Below the pieces are notes generated by a model. That model did no database searches. It was not told the DNA's origin and saw only the letters and a list, made by a program, of their open reading frames with translations. Shown in pieces: positions 1-13,154 of a DNA stretch of 64,000 nucleotides (position 1 is its first letter; each line of letters starts with the position of its first letter). This stretch comes from Enterobacter sp. JUb54 (GTDB lineage: Bacteria; Pseudomonadota; Gammaproteobacteria; Enterobacterales; Enterobacteriaceae): positions 3,844,001 through 3,908,000 of the forward strand of contig NZ_CP060418.1 of NCBI RefSeq assembly GCF_014298075.1, read 5' to 3'. Both the position numbers and the translations under genes were made by a program.

Positions 1-729
1 CCGTTTCGCAGCCCGCATCATAGTGCCTCACTCACGGCAATGGTGGGAGGCGGCTCAATCCCCATTCCAGGTGAGATCTCTCTGGCCCATAATGGGGTGT
101 TATTTCTGGATGAACTCCCGGAGTTTGAACGTAGAGTACTCGATGCGCTGCGCGAGCCGATTGAGTCAGGAAAGATACATATTTCACGGACCCGGGCGAA
201 AATTGACTATCCGGCGCATTTCCAGCTTATTGCCGCGATGAACCCCAGCCCCACCGGGCACTATCAGGGCCACCATAATCGGGCTTCTCCCGAACAAACC
301 TTACGTTATCTGGGGCGTCTGTCAGGACCGTTCCTGGACCGCTTCGATCTGTCGCTGGAAATCCCTCTGCCACCACCCGGCGTACTCAGCCAGGAAGGTG
401 CTGTGTCAGAAGATAGCGCCAGCGTGCGCAAGCGAGTGCTGGCGGCACGTGAAAAGCAGCTCTCCCGGCAGGAGAAACTGAATGCCGATCTGGAAAATAG
501 CGAAATGAAAATCTGGTGCCCACTCCACCACCAGGACGCAATATGGCTGGAGCAGGTATTAACACAGCTGGGACTCTCTATCCGCGCCTGGCAGCGCTTA
601 CTTAAAGTTGCCCGGACAATCGCCGACACCGGTGATGAACCTCGTATCGAGCGCTGTCATCTTCAGGAGGCCCTTAGCTATCGGGCAATAGAACGGATGC
701 TGACTCATTTGCAGAAACTGATGACATAA
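1..729 (+). CDS. comM: ComM/YifB AAA+ helicase, 3' part only
   Basis: This is the C-terminal 242 residues of the Mg-chelatase-like AAA+ protein ComM (YifB); the gene starts outside the window and is open from base 1. Visible motifs are the stretch SPHHSASLTAMVGGG, the Walker B strand VLFLDELPEF and a sensor-like segment around AAMNPSPTG, all typical of the family. In naturally competent bacteria ComM is a hexameric helicase that helps branch migration during integration of incoming DNA. Its role in enterobacteria is less clear. It converges on maoP and shares a terminator with it, as in E. coli next to ilv and hdfR. The missing N-terminal half (lid and Walker A) cannot be judged. Confidence 0.93.
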   Translation, partial: PFRSPHHSASLTAMVGGGSIPIPGEISLAHNGVLFLDELPEFERRVLDALREPIESGKIHISRTRAKIDYPAHFQLIAAMNPSPTGHYQGHHNRASPEQTLRYLGRLSGPFLDRFDLSLEIPLPPPGVLSQEGAVSEDSASVRKRVLAAREKQLSRQEKLNADLENSEMKIWCPLHHQDAIWLEQVLTQLGLSIRAWQRLLKVARTIADTGDEPRIERCHLQEALSYRAIERMLTHLQKLMT

Positions 730-752
730 AAAAAGGGCTTTCGCCCTTTTTT
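727..752. terminator. Bidirectional terminator between comM and maoP
   Basis: An A-run, the stem GGGC/GCCC with a TTTC-type loop, and a T-run form a symmetric rho-independent terminator that can serve comM on the plus strand and maoP on the minus strand. It begins on the comM stop codon. Confidence 0.85.
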
Positions 753-753
753 C

Positions 754-1092
754 TTAATCGTCGCTTTCGGTGTAATCTTCAGCGCCTTCAACCTGCGGCT
801 TACCGCCGGACAGGGTATGGAAACGCTTAGGCCGCTTAATGCGTGCCATATACTTAATCCAGACGCGCTCCATTTCCGTTACTGGCTCACGCTCACCTCG
901 GCATACCGAAACAAACTGTTTTTCATCTTCGGTGACAGGTTCGCGTTTACCCAGTTCCAGTTCGTTAAGAGCATAACCATGCTGTTCCAGCAGTTGTGCC
1001 TCTTTGATGGTGAAATCACCATGACGGGAGAACCCGCGCGGATAATGTTTATTATCGAAAAAACGATTAGTCGTCATAAAGCTTTCCGCCAT
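754..1092 (-). CDS. maoP: Macrodomain Ori organisation protein MaoP (YifE)
   Basis: The 112-residue product matches E. coli MaoP in length and nearly throughout (start MAESF, end EDYTESDD). MaoP is a small DUF413-family protein needed, together with the nearby DNA site maoS, for long-range folding of the Ori macrodomain in E. coli. It is acidic at the C-terminus and has no membrane segment. The neighbours comM and hdfR are the usual ones. The maoS site should lie just upstream, in the 1093-1210 gap. I do not remember its exact motif well enough to mark it. Confidence 0.92.
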   Translation of the reverse strand: MAESFMTTNRFFDNKHYPRGFSRHGDFTIKEAQLLEQHGYALNELELGKREPVTEDEKQFVSVCRGEREPVTEMERVWIKYMARIKRPKRFHTLSGGKPQVEGAEDYTESDD

Positions 1093-1149
1093 CCTACACG
1101 CTCCTGATTCTTTGGCCGAGCTATTTATGGCGCGGAGTATTAGTTACGC

Positions 1150-1178
1150 TTGACAGAGTGTAAAACAAAAGATTTAAA
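1150..1178 (+). promoter_or_regulatory. Probable sigma-70 promoter of hdfR
   Basis: TTGACA at 1150-1155 and TTTAAA at 1173-1178 are separated by 17 bases, giving a perfect -35 and a moderate -10. The initiation point would fall about 25-30 bases before the GTG of hdfR. The 118-base gap between maoP and hdfR must also hold the maoP promoter on the other strand. Confidence 0.55.
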
Positions 1179-1210
1179 TCATTACGACAAATAATTTTGC
1201 GGAGAAGAGT

Positions 1211-2032
1211 GTGGATACGGAATTGCTCAAAACTTTCCTTGAGGTGAGTAGAACTCGCCACTTTGGGCGAGCAGCGGAGGCGCTTTATCTGACGCAGTCA
1301 GCGGTCAGCTTTCGTATTCGCCAGCTGGAAAACCAGCTTGGCGTTAACCTTTTTACCCGTCATCGCAACAACATCCGTCTGACGTCTGCCGGAGAAAAAC
1401 TGCTTCCTTACGCCGAAACACTGATGAATACCTGGCAGGCGGCGCGAAAAGAGGTTGCGAACGCTTCCCGGCATAATGAATTCTCGATTGGCGGTAGCGC
1501 ATCCTTATGGGAATGCATGCTTAACGGATGGCTGGGGAAACTCTACAAAGAGCCCCATAACCTGCAGTTTGAGGCGCGGATTGCGCAGCGGCAATCGCTG
1601 GTTAAACAATTACATGAACGGCAACTTGATCTGCTGATCACGACAGAATCGCCGAAAATGGACGAATTAAGCAGCCAGTTGCTCGGTAATTTTACCCTGG
1701 CACTCTACTGCGCCTCGCCGTTTAAAAATAAGAGTGAATTGAATTATTTGCGCCTGGAATGGGGTCCGGACTTTCAACAAAATGAGGTCGGACTGATTGG
1801 TAGCGATGACGTTCCGCTGCTGACCACCAGTTCCGCCGAGTTGGCCTATCAGCAACTGGCGACGCTAAATGGTTGTACATGGTTACCTACGCGCTGGGTG
1901 AAGGATAAAAGCGGGCTACATACGGTGACGGATAGCACAACGCTGTCGCGTCCTCTGTACGCTATCTGGTTACAGAATAGCGATAAGCAGGCGCAGATCC
2001 GCGAGATACTCAAAACCAGCATACTGGATTAA
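1211..2032 (+). CDS. hdfR: LysR-type regulator HdfR
   Basis: The 273-residue protein starts at GTG ([19 protein letters not shown]), preceded by GGAGAAGAGT, as in E. coli, where HdfR has 279 residues. The N-terminal winged helix-turn-helix (about residues 3-60, [20 protein letters not shown]) and a LysR effector domain are clear. HdfR represses the flagellar master operon flhDC and activates gltBD in E. coli. Relative to E. coli it is a few residues shorter in the middle of the effector domain and at the C-terminus. It converges on the rrn operon and its two terminal tRNA genes. Confidence 0.93.
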   Translation: MDTELLKTFLEVSRTRHFGRAAEALYLTQSAVSFRIRQLENQLGVNLFTRHRNNIRLTSAGEKLLPYAETLMNTWQAARKEVANASRHNEFSIGGSASLWECMLNGWLGKLYKEPHNLQFEARIAQRQSLVKQLHERQLDLLITTESPKMDELSSQLLGNFTLALYCASPFKNKSELNYLRLEWGPDFQQNEVGLIGSDDVPLLTTSSAELAYQQLATLNGCTWLPTRWVKDKSGLHTVTDSTTLSRPLYAIWLQNSDKQAQIREILKTSILD

Positions 2033-2094
2033 CTAAAAACACGCCTCCAGGGACGGAGGATGTGGAGGAAATTTCTGGAAGGGAAACGGCAGGC

Positions 2095-2126
2095 AAAAAA
2101 AAATCCTTTGCCTAAGCAAAGGATTA
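2095..2126 (-). terminator. Terminator of the rrn operon
   Basis: Read on the minus strand, a stem AATCCTTTGC/GCAAAGGATT with a TTAG loop is followed by nine T residues. It lies four bases past tRNA-Trp and ends the ribosomal transcript before the convergent hdfR. Confidence 0.9.
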
Positions 2127-2130
2127 TATA

Positions 2131-2206
2131 TGGCAGGGGCGGAGAGACTCGAACTCGCGACACCCGGTTTTGGAGACCGGTGCTCTACCAACTGAGCTAC
2201 GCCCCT
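2131..2206 (-). tRNA. trpT: tRNA-Trp (CCA)
   Basis: A 76-base tRNA with encoded 3' CCA, acceptor AGGGGCG, T-loop GTTCGAGTC and anticodon CCA. It is the last gene of the rrn transcript, in the same place as trpT behind rrnC in E. coli. Confidence 0.97.
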
Positions 2207-2220
2207 AAATTTGCTACTAT

Positions 2221-2245
2221 TAAGCCTGCTAATGTAGCAGGCTTA
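2221..2245 (-). repeat. Perfect hairpin between tRNA-Asp and tRNA-Trp
   Basis: TAAGCCTGCT at 2221-2230 is the exact reverse complement of AGCAGGCTTA at 2236-2245, with a five-base loop. In the transcript it forms a 10-bp stem between the two tRNAs. It has no T-run on the minus strand, so it is more likely a processing or spacing element than a terminator. Confidence 0.7.
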
Positions 2246-2256
2246 ATTTTAATAAG

Positions 2257-2333
2257 TGGCGGAACGGACGGGACTCGAACCCGCGACCCCCTGCGTGACA
2301 GGCAGGTATTCTAACCGACTGAACTACCGCTCC
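2257..2333 (-). tRNA. aspT: tRNA-Asp (GTC)
   Basis: A 77-base tRNA with encoded CCA, acceptor GGAGCGG and anticodon GTC. It follows 5S rRNA in the same transcript, as aspT does in E. coli rrnC. Confidence 0.97.
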
Positions 2334-2386
2334 ACCGAATTTCTTTACAACAACCGGTTTATTGCCCCGGTTTCACTGCTAATTTG

Positions 2387-2506
2387 ATGCCTGGCAGTTC
2401 CCTACTCTCACATGGGGAGACCCCACACTACCATCGGCGCTACGGCGTTTCACTTCTGAGTTCGGCATGGGGTCAGGTGGGACCACCGCGCTATCGCCGC
2501 CAGGCA
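2387..2506 (-). rRNA. rrf: 5S ribosomal RNA
   Basis: A 120-base gene starting TGCCTGGCGGC and ending in the pairing GCCAGGCAT on the minus strand, practically identical to E. coli 5S rRNA. It lies 93 bases after the 23S gene. Confidence 0.97.
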
Positions 2507-2599
2507 AATTCTGTTATCAACACGTCTTAAAGACATATTGACTAATCTGTATCAGGCTGAAAATCTTCTCTCTAATCACCAAAACAGCTTTGGCGTTGT

Positions 2600-5504
<2,905 letters not shown>

Positions 5505-5635
5505 TCACAACCCGAAGCTGTTTCGTAAAACAGTCCGCATTGCGAAAATTTGAGAGACTCGAACACACCGCTTTTCCTTTCTTATTACGGAGAAAGGAAA
5601 CAGTGTGTCGTTTCAATTTTCAGCTTGATCCAGAT

Positions 5636-5647
5636 TTTTAAAGAGCA
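5636..5647 (-). promoter_or_regulatory. Spacer boxA antitermination signal before 23S
   Basis: On the minus strand TGCTCTTTAAAA matches the boxA core that recruits the Nus/SuhB antitermination complex. It lies in the 16S-23S spacer between tRNA-Ala and 23S, the usual second boxA position. Confidence 0.7.
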
Positions 5648-5709
5648 AAACTTCGCAGCATACCTTTTCAGGTACACTCTGAAGTTTTCTTGTTAGTCGC
5701 AGTAAAGGA

Positions 5710-5785
5710 TGGTGGAGCTATGCGGGATCGAACCGCAGACCTCCTGCGTGCAAGGCAGGCGCTCTCCCAGCTGAGCTATAACCCC
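5710..5785 (-). tRNA. tRNA-Ala (TGC)
   Basis: A 76-base spacer tRNA with acceptor GGGGTTA, anticodon TGC and encoded CCA. It is the second of the two spacer tRNAs in transcript order. In E. coli this pair marks rrnA, rrnD and rrnH, not rrnB or rrnC, which carry tRNA-Glu. Confidence 0.97.
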
Positions 5786-5894
5786 ATCGTAATACTCATC
5801 TCTCGTACCGGTAATTCAGACTGAAACAAGGCGTGGAAGGGCGAAGCATACTGAGGTATGCGAGTCGTTTCACAACGCAGTATCAGGATGAATT

Positions 5895-5971
<77 letters not shown>

Positions 5972-6041
5972 GCAGAGATGTTTTACTGCTTATTTTTCAT
6001 CAGACAATCTGTGTGGACACTACAAAGGCAGGTTCTTCAGG

Positions 6042-7581
<1,540 letters not shown>

Positions 7582-7713
7582 AAGTTTGATGCTCGTGAAT
7601 TAAACTTCGTAATGAATTACGTATGTTCACTCAGAGACTTGGTATTCATTTTTCGTCCGAGGACGTTAAGAATCCATGTCACTTTGAGTGCCCACACAGA
7701 TTGTCTGATAAAT

Positions 7714-7725
7714 TGTTAAAGAGCA
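7714..7725 (-). promoter_or_regulatory. Leader boxA of the rrn operon
   Basis: TGCTCTTTAACA on the minus strand, followed by ATTTATCAGACAATC, is the canonical leader boxA for rRNA antitermination. The 381-base stretch 7582-7962 between 16S and murI holds this site, the two rrn promoters and the RNase III leader stem. No gene was seen in it. Confidence 0.85.
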
Positions 7726-7763
7726 GTGCAACGCGGCTTTCGCTCACCGTTGCGAGGTCCCGT

Positions 7764-7791
7764 ATAATACGTTTTCCTCATTCAGAGTCAA
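7764..7791 (-). promoter_or_regulatory. rrn promoter P2
   Basis: On the minus strand TTGACT (7786-7791) and TATTAT (7764-7769) are separated by 16 bases, with the same flanks as E. coli rrn P2. Confidence 0.85.
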
Positions 7792-7883
7792 GCATTTGTT
7801 TTCGCTTTTCTCTGTCAGAATTTCCGGAGAAACCCTTCTGACCCGGCGGCTTGCTTGCCGTTGTTCCGTGTCAGTGGAGGCGC

Positions 7884-7938
7884 ATTATAGGGAGTTCTGA
7901 GACGTTGACAAGCCCTGTTTTAAAAAAACTTTTCAACC
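7884..7938 (-). promoter_or_regulatory. rrn promoter P1 with UP element
   Basis: On the minus strand TTGTCA (7906-7911) and TATAAT (7884-7889) have the 16-base spacing of rrn P1. The GC-rich discriminator GCGCC follows, and an A/T-rich UP element (about 7916-7938) precedes the -35. These are the features that give growth-rate and ppGpp control of stable RNA. The promoter lies immediately after murI. Confidence 0.88.
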
Positions 7939-7962
7939 GTCTCTTTTTTGTGCAAAACACCC

Positions 7963-8814
7963 TTAAAGCGGCAGTTTTTCCAGCGTCTCAAAGCCATAAC
8001 GCTGTAAAACGGGTAAAAGTTGCTCGGTTCCGGCGGTCAGCGCCATGCAATAGGCAATATTAGGATCACTGGATTTTGCATCTGGTGCTTCGTGCTCCAG
8101 CAGCCAGACGGTACGGCGGGCAATTGCGGCTCCGGAATCAATCATTCGCGTGCCTTCCGGCAAGACCTGCTGCAGTTCTTCCTGTAACAGCGGGAAATGC
8201 GTGCAGCCCAGCACCACGGTATCGGGCGGCTCTGACATTCGCAGCCAGGGACGCAGAATACGGCGTAACTCATCCAGCGGGACCGGCTCGCCCTGCAGCT
8301 TCGCTTCTGCCAGCTCAACCAGTTCCGCAGAACCCAGCATCTCTATCTTACATTCATTGGCAAAGCGGCTGATTAGCTCACGCGTATAAGGACGCTTAAC
8401 CGTACCGCGGGTGGCTAGCAGGCCGACAATACCGTTCGCCGTGAGTCGGGCCGCAGGCTTAATCGCCGGCACCACACCCACCACGGGAAAGCCGAATTTG
8501 TCGCGCAGTGCAGGAAGAGAGACGGTACTGGCGGTGTTACAGGCAATGACGGCTAGCGCCAGTGGATAACGCTGCTGAACTGCGGTGACAATCTCGAGTA
8601 CGCGTTCAACGATAAATTCTTCACTCTTTTCCCCATAAGGAAAAGCAACGTTATCGAAAGCGTAGATGTAATGCAGATCCGGCAGCAGCTGCCGGATCTC
8701 ATTATAAACCGACAACCCACCGACACCGGAATCAAACACCAGTACGGTGGGACGTGGATCAGAAGGTGTAGCTGCCAGACAAGTAGTATTCTCGTCCTGC
8801 AGTTTGGTAGCCAT
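7963..8814 (-). CDS. murI: Glutamate racemase MurI
   Basis: The 283-residue enzyme makes D-glutamate for peptidoglycan in the cytoplasm. The two catalytic cysteines are Cys92 (ACNTAS) and Cys204 (GCTHFPLL), and the N-terminal loop FDSGVGG is intact. The extension of about 20 residues before the core is the UDP-MurNAc-Ala activation segment seen in E. coli MurI. The ATG lies 56 bases inside the end of btuB, the same overlap as in E. coli, so translation is probably coupled. It is directly upstream of the rrn promoters, which in E. coli identifies the rrnB flank. Confidence 0.96.
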   Translation of the reverse strand: MATKLQDENTTCLAATPSDPRPTVLVFDSGVGGLSVYNEIRQLLPDLHYIYAFDNVAFPYGEKSEEFIVERVLEIVTAVQQRYPLALAVIACNTASTVSLPALRDKFGFPVVGVVPAIKPAARLTANGIVGLLATRGTVKRPYTRELISRFANECKIEMLGSAELVELAEAKLQGEPVPLDELRRILRPWLRMSEPPDTVVLGCTHFPLLQEELQQVLPEGTRMIDSGAAIARRTVWLLEHEAPDAKSSDPNIAYCMALTAGTEQLLPVLQRYGFETLEKLPL

Positions 8815-10627
8815 AAGCTGTCTCGTAATCTTTATCGAACAGGTTGGCTATTTTACCACGAACTGTCAGGCGATCGGTGATCGGATACGCGGCAGAAACG
8901 TCAACCGTGCTGTAGCTTGGCAAAATTCGCTGCGTCGGATTGTACTGAGACGTGTTGTTGTCGTAGCGCTTACCGTAATACTGCCACGAGATATCCATAT
9001 CGACCTTGAACATCGTCCAGTCGAGCTGGTATTTAGCCTGGCGTTTAGAACGTCTGGCCAGGACTTCGCCGTTGTCGTCATTGCGCGGATCGACATACTG
9101 CAACGTCACGCGATGGCTGAAGATGCCGGTATCAATATTACCCGTCCACTCCACACCTTTAATGGTCGCGGAATTGATATTGTCATACTCACCGTCATAG
9201 GTGACAGGATCCGAGTAATAGGTAATCAGATTCGAAATCTTGTAGTGATACGCCGACAGTCGCCAGTCCAGCGGACCGGTGAGTCCTTCAAGTCCGGCTT
9301 CCCACTGCTTAGACTCTTCAGGCTTCAGGTTCGGGTTTGAGTTGATGCCAAAGCGGGCGGAGCCGAACTGTTGCCCCAGAGAAGGCGCGAGGAAGCCGGT
9401 GCCGTAGCCCAGGGTGACGCGATAATTCTCCACGAACTCCCAACCGGCGGTGGTTTGCCAGGTGCCGTGCCAGCCAAACTGCTCGTCGTGGTCCTCGCGG
9501 CCGGAAGCCTCAAGCGTCACATCACCAAACTGCTGTTGCCCGGTCAGATACAGACCCGTGTTATCGCGCTTATAGGTATCCGATATCACCGTGTCCGACG
9601 AGGTCAGTCGCTGCTGCTGCCAGTCCACACCGGCGCTCACCGAGCCGTGACCAACAACAAGATTGTTTCCCCACTGCAGATTACGCTGCGTCATGCGATC
9701 GAGCGTCGTACCGTCATTGTAACGGCCGTAGATGCTGCTGTAGTTGTAGTCTTTCACCTTCTGGTAGCTGGCGATCAGCTGCGAAGAGTAGATCCCGGAG
9801 CTGTAGGTCAGGCCCGCATCCCAGCTCTGGTTATAGAGCTGTTCTTCATCTGCGCTGTACGCCGCGCTGTAGGGCGCACTTCCCAGATCGTAATCGGAGT
9901 TGTTGGTATAGCTGCGACCGCGGAAGAAGCCGTCGAAGTTATCGTTGAATTTATGCTCGAGGCTGCCCCAGAACGCTTTACTGCGGAAGCCGTCGCGATC
10001 CTGGTCATGGCTCCAGCTGGAGTCAGGCTGAACGTTAAAGCCTTTATTGCCCTCATAGGAGCCCGCCACAGTAGCAACCGTATCGCCGAAGCGATGACGC
10101 AGAGTGCCGTCGTATTGCTGATAGCCTTCCGACCCGACGCCCGCAGTGATCTTAGATTCTTCTTTATCAGAGTGGGTAATGACGTTAATCACCCCGCCCA
10201 TCGCGCCGGAACCATAAATCGCGGAGCGCGGTCCACGGATGTACTCCACCCGTTGCACCAGCGAGAGCGGTATTTGGTTGAGGTCGGGGTTATTGGTGAT
10301 GCCAGGGCGAGGCGTAGGAACGCCATCGATCAGCACCAGCACCTGTTTGGCTTCCGTACCGCGGATGAACAGCGACGAGCTCTGCCCCATTCCGCCATTC
10401 TGGGCAACATCCACACCAGGCAGTCGACGCATGACGTCGTTTAAATCCTTGGCCTGCCAGCGATCGATATCTTCCCGGGTCACCACGTCAGTCGGCGCAA
10501 GCACCGTATTGACCGGCTGTTGAAAACGATTTGCTGTCACCACTAACGTGTCTGAATTGCTGTCTTGCGCCCAGCCAGAAAATGCCGTGACGGAGAGTGC
10601 CGTCATCAGCGAAGCTTTTTTAATCAT
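8759..10627 (-). CDS. btuB: Vitamin B12 outer membrane receptor BtuB
   Basis: The 622-residue TonB-dependent receptor imports cobalamin across the outer membrane. It has a signal peptide (cleavage near Ala20), the TonB box DTLVVTA at 26-32, a plug domain (about 30-155, with VLVLIDGVPTPRP and RGPRSAIYGSGAMGG) and a 22-strand barrel ending in the aromatic terminus SGSYTF. E. coli BtuB is slightly shorter (614). The 3' end overlaps murI. Expression should be controlled by the leader riboswitch and possibly by MetJ-type sites upstream. Confidence 0.96.
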   Translation of the reverse strand: MIKKASLMTALSVTAFSGWAQDSNSDTLVVTANRFQQPVNTVLAPTDVVTREDIDRWQAKDLNDVMRRLPGVDVAQNGGMGQSSSLFIRGTEAKQVLVLIDGVPTPRPGITNNPDLNQIPLSLVQRVEYIRGPRSAIYGSGAMGGVINVITHSDKEESKITAGVGSEGYQQYDGTLRHRFGDTVATVAGSYEGNKGFNVQPDSSWSHDQDRDGFRSKAFWGSLEHKFNDNFDGFFRGRSYTNNSDYDLGSAPYSAAYSADEEQLYNQSWDAGLTYSSGIYSSQLIASYQKVKDYNYSSIYGRYNDGTTLDRMTQRNLQWGNNLVVGHGSVSAGVDWQQQRLTSSDTVISDTYKRDNTGLYLTGQQQFGDVTLEASGREDHDEQFGWHGTWQTTAGWEFVENYRVTLGYGTGFLAPSLGQQFGSARFGINSNPNLKPEESKQWEAGLEGLTGPLDWRLSAYHYKISNLITYYSDPVTYDGEYDNINSATIKGVEWTGNIDTGIFSHRVTLQYVDPRNDDNGEVLARRSKRQAKYQLDWTMFKVDMDISWQYYGKRYDNNTSQYNPTQRILPSYSTVDVSAAYPITDRLTVRGKIANLFDKDYETAYGYQTAGREYYLSGSYTF

Positions 10628-10664
10628 TGTAAAAGCATCCGTAACATATAAAGGATGCCGCTGG

Positions 10665-10862
10665 CTTCATCAGTAGCACGCGATGATAGAAACCAAATGC
10701 GACGTATTCCGGCAGGTCTTCGGGCTCGGGGTGTGTTATGGATGAAGACTTCCCACCAACTATCGGCAGTGTCTGCATAATGCGTTCATCCCACCTTCCT
10801 TACCGCTGCGCGTCAGCCCCAGATTTGCACTGGATTCCCTTTTAACTCACAGGACCGGTTAC
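10665..10862 (-). ncRNA. Cobalamin riboswitch in the btuB leader
   Basis: The minus-strand leader follows the E. coli btuB riboswitch closely. It opens with GCCGGTCCTGTGAG-type pairing, has the core ATCCAGTGCAAATCTGG and GCGCAGCGGTAAGGAAGG, and carries the B12 box AGCCCGAAGACCTGCCGG. Binding of adenosylcobalamin is known to hide the ribosome site of btuB. The exact ends given are approximate. Confidence 0.92.
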
Positions 10863-10867
10863 ACAAT

Positions 10868-10895
10868 GCTATAATTAGAAACATATAGATGTCCA
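10868..10895 (-). promoter_or_regulatory. Candidate btuB promoter
   Basis: On the minus strand TGGACA (10890-10895) and TATAGC (10868-10873) are 16 bases apart. The implied start is about 240 bases before the btuB ATG, which agrees with the known long leader of E. coli btuB. Confidence 0.5.
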
Positions 10896-10902
10896 GACTT
10901 CT
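10879..10902. promoter_or_regulatory. Tandem MetJ-box-like repeats over the btuB -35
   Basis: Three adjacent octamers, AAACATAT, AGATGTCC and AGACTTCT, match the MetJ consensus AGACGTCT at 5, 6 and 7 of 8 positions in one register. They cover the putative -35 of btuB and lie upstream of trmA. This is weaker than the metB and metF operators in this window but has the same tandem layout. It is inferred from sequence only. Confidence 0.5.
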
Positions 10903-10930
10903 ATAATTATATTTGAAACCTTATCCGGGC

Positions 10931-10958
10931 TGGACATCCCCTGCGCTTTCCCTACAAT
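10931..10958 (+). promoter_or_regulatory. Probable trmA promoter
   Basis: TGGACA at 10931-10936 and TACAAT at 10953-10958 have a 16-base spacer and a GC-rich discriminator (CCCCGCG). In E. coli the trmA promoter resembles rrn P1 and is under stringent control, which fits this layout. Confidence 0.6.
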
Positions 10959-10989
10959 CCCCGCGTAATTATTTTATTCAGGATGCATC

Positions 10990-12090
10990 ATGACCCCCGA
11001 ACATCTTCCGACCGAACAGTATGAAGCGCAGCTGGCAGAGAAAGTCGTCCGTCTGCAGAAAATGATGGTGCCTTTTGCCGCGCCGGTTCCGGAGGTGTTT
11101 CGTTCGCCGGTCAGCCATTATCGAATGCGTGCTGAGTTTCGTCTGTGGCACGATGGCGACGACCTGTACCACATCATGTTTGATCAACAGACCAAATCCC
11201 GCATTCGCGTTGATAGCTTCCCGGCAGCCAGCGAGCTTATCAATCAGCTGATGACCGCCATCCTCGACGGTGTTCGCAACAACCCGGTTTTGCGCCATAA
11301 GTTATTCCAGGTCGACTACCTGACGACCATGAGCAACCAGGCCGTGGTCTCGCTGCTGTACCACAAAAAGCTCGACGATGAGTGGCGTCAGCAGGCCACC
11401 GCCCTGCGCGATGCGCTGCGGGCGCAAAACCTGAACGTGCATCTGATTGGCCGGGCCACTAAAACCAAAATCGAGCTCGACCAGGATTACATCGACGAGC
11501 GTCTGCCGGTCGCAGGCCGGGAGATGATCTACCGTCAGGTTGAAAACAGCTTCACCCAGCCGAATGCCGCCATGAATATTCAGATGCTGGAATGGGCGCT
11601 GGATGCCACCAAAGACGCTACGGGGGATTTACTGGAGCTGTACTGCGGCAACGGCAACTTCTCGCTGGCGCTGGCGCGCAATTTTGAGCGCGTACTGGCA
11701 ACCGAGATCGCCAAACCGTCCGTCGCAGCGGCCCAGTACAACATTGCGGCTAACCATATTGATAACGTGCAGATTATTCGCATGGCGGCAGAAGAGTTTA
11801 CTCAAGCCATGAACGGCGTGCGAGAGTTTAATCGCCTGCAGGGTATCGACCTGCAAAGCTATCAGTGCGAGACCATTTTTGTCGATCCGCCGCGCAGCGG
11901 TCTGGACAGTGAAACCGAGAAGATGGTGCAGGCGTATCCACGGATCCTGTATATCTCCTGTAACCCGGAGACCCTGTGCCAGAATCTGGAAACCTTAAGC
12001 CAGACTCACGACGTCACACGCCTGGCGCTGTTCGATCAGTTCCCGTATACCCATCATATGGAATGCGGCGTGCTGTTAACGAAGAAGTAA
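10990..12090 (+). CDS. trmA: tRNA (uracil-5-)-methyltransferase TrmA
   Basis: The 366-residue enzyme uses S-adenosylmethionine to make m5U54 in the T-loop of tRNAs and also m5U341 of tmRNA. Length is identical to E. coli. The SAM-binding motif [15 protein letters not shown] (about 215-229), the catalytic nucleophile Cys324 (ISCNPETL) and general base Glu358 (HHMEC) are present. It has no N-terminal TRAM domain, as expected for TrmA. It is divergent from btuB and convergent with yijD, the E. coli arrangement. Confidence 0.96.
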   Translation: MTPEHLPTEQYEAQLAEKVVRLQKMMVPFAAPVPEVFRSPVSHYRMRAEFRLWHDGDDLYHIMFDQQTKSRIRVDSFPAASELINQLMTAILDGVRNNPVLRHKLFQVDYLTTMSNQAVVSLLYHKKLDDEWRQQATALRDALRAQNLNVHLIGRATKTKIELDQDYIDERLPVAGREMIYRQVENSFTQPNAAMNIQMLEWALDATKDATGDLLELYCGNGNFSLALARNFERVLATEIAKPSVAAAQYNIAANHIDNVQIIRMAAEEFTQAMNGVREFNRLQGIDLQSYQCETIFVDPPRSGLDSETEKMVQAYPRILYISCNPETLCQNLETLSQTHDVTRLALFDQFPYTHHMECGVLLTKK

Positions 12091-12104
12091 GAAGGAAGAA
12101 ATGA

Positions 12105-12130
12105 ACCCGGCAACGCGATGTTTGCCGGGT
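12105..12130. repeat. REP-like palindrome after trmA
   Basis: ACCCGGCAA (12105-12113) pairs with TTGCCGGGT (12122-12130) around an 8-base loop in the short gap between convergent trmA and yijD. It lacks a T-run, so it looks more like a REP-type or mRNA-end hairpin than a classical terminator. Confidence 0.55.
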
Positions 12131-12146
12131 GAGCCCGACGACCGGT

Positions 12147-12506
12147 TTACTCTGCCGCCGTGTCCTTACGGTTGCGGATCCGGTAGCCAATCCAGAACAC
12201 GGTGATCACCGACAGCACCGCCGGGAAGAAGTTAGACCCGATATCCGGATACTCCGCACGCACCACGGTGCTGTACAGCAGAACGCCCAGAATAAAACAG
12301 GCGGCCGCCAGGCCCGGCAGCCCCACGGGCATGCTGCGATTCTGATAGCGCTGGTGCAGACAGTACACCGTCAGCAGTAACGACAGAATCGGGAAGATGG
12401 AAAAGGGAACAATCGAGCTGAACAGGGCTGCGAAGGTTCCATTAATGGACAGGCCAGCGATCAGCGCCAGCAACAACGTACCTTTATCTTGAACTGAGTG
12501 TTTCAT
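12147..12506 (-). CDS. yijD: Inner membrane protein YijD
   Basis: This 119-residue protein of unknown function (DUF1422) has four hydrophobic segments, at about 11-30, 33-48, 65-83 and 93-108, and the conserved stretch [17 protein letters not shown]. It is nearly identical to E. coli YijD, which has the same length. It follows fabR on the same strand with a 15-base gap, so the two are probably co-transcribed and might serve membrane lipid balance. That functional link is only inferred from position. Confidence 0.9.
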   Translation of the reverse strand: MKHSVQDKGTLLLALIAGLSINGTFAALFSSIVPFSIFPILSLLLTVYCLHQRYQNRSMPVGLPGLAAACFILGVLLYSTVVRAEYPDIGSNFFPAVLSVITVFWIGYRIRNRKDTAAE

Positions 12507-12521
12507 TGCTCGTCCTTCACG

Positions 12522-13154
12522 TTATTCGGAATGATGTGACATTTTTTCTTGTTCGCGGCGATACCAATAGTACGCCCCTTTCGAGATCATTCTGAGCTGC
12601 AGTACCAGTCGTTCTTCCAGCTGCCGACGTTGTTCAACACCGACATCCAGCGCTTCTGCGCCGGCACTAAACACGATGGTGACCATAGCTTCAGCCTGCG
12701 CTTCGGTAAAGGCGCGTGGCATGTGGTTTTCGATTTCTAAATAGTCGGCAAGTTCCGCGATGAAATGTTGAATTTCGCGTGCGACAGCGGCGCGAAACGC
12801 CGCGGAAGTGCCAGAACGTTCCCGCAACAACAGGCGGAATGCGTTAGGGTTATTGCCGATAAATTCCATAAATGTGGAGACGGAGGTGCGAATCACGCTA
12901 CCGCCTTTAGCGATACGCTGCCGCGCCTGGCGCATCAGCTGGCGGAGCATGAGCCCACTCTCGTCGACCATGGTCAGACCTAGCTCATCAACATCACGAA
13001 AATGGCGATAAAAGGAGGTGGGGGCAATCCCCGCCTCGCGCGCGACTTCACGTAAACTCAAGCTGGCGAAACTCCGCTCAGCGCTAAGCTGGCTGAATGC
13101 CGCTTCGACCAGCGAACGCCGGGTTTTCTCTTTTTGTAGCGCTCTTACGCCCAT
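12522..13154 (-). CDS. fabR: Unsaturated fatty acid repressor FabR
   Basis: A 210-residue TetR-family regulator that in E. coli represses fabA and fabB to set the unsaturated-to-saturated fatty acid ratio. The N-terminal helix-turn-helix (about 27-50, [20 protein letters not shown]) is intact. The ATG at 13154 ([10 protein letters not shown]) was chosen as in E. coli; a GTG lies one codon upstream. The C-terminal tail (EKMSHHSE) is shorter than and different from the E. coli tail. It is divergent from sthA and upstream of yijD. Confidence 0.94.
   Translation of the reverse strand: MGVRALQKEKTRRSLVEAAFSQLSAERSFASLSLREVAREAGIAPTSFYRHFRDVDELGLTMVDESGLMLRQLMRQARQRIAKGGSVIRTSVSTFMEFIGNNPNAFRLLLRERSGTSAAFRAAVAREIQHFIAELADYLEIENHMPRAFTEAQAEAMVTIVFSAGAEALDVGVEQRRQLEERLVLQLRMISKGAYYWYRREQEKMSHHSE

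Noticed and set aside
9371-10444. 357-codon open frame on the plus strand inside btuB
   Set aside because: It lies wholly antisense to btuB, shows no family motif, and is rich in Arg/Val/His as expected from a complementary reading of GC-rich codons.
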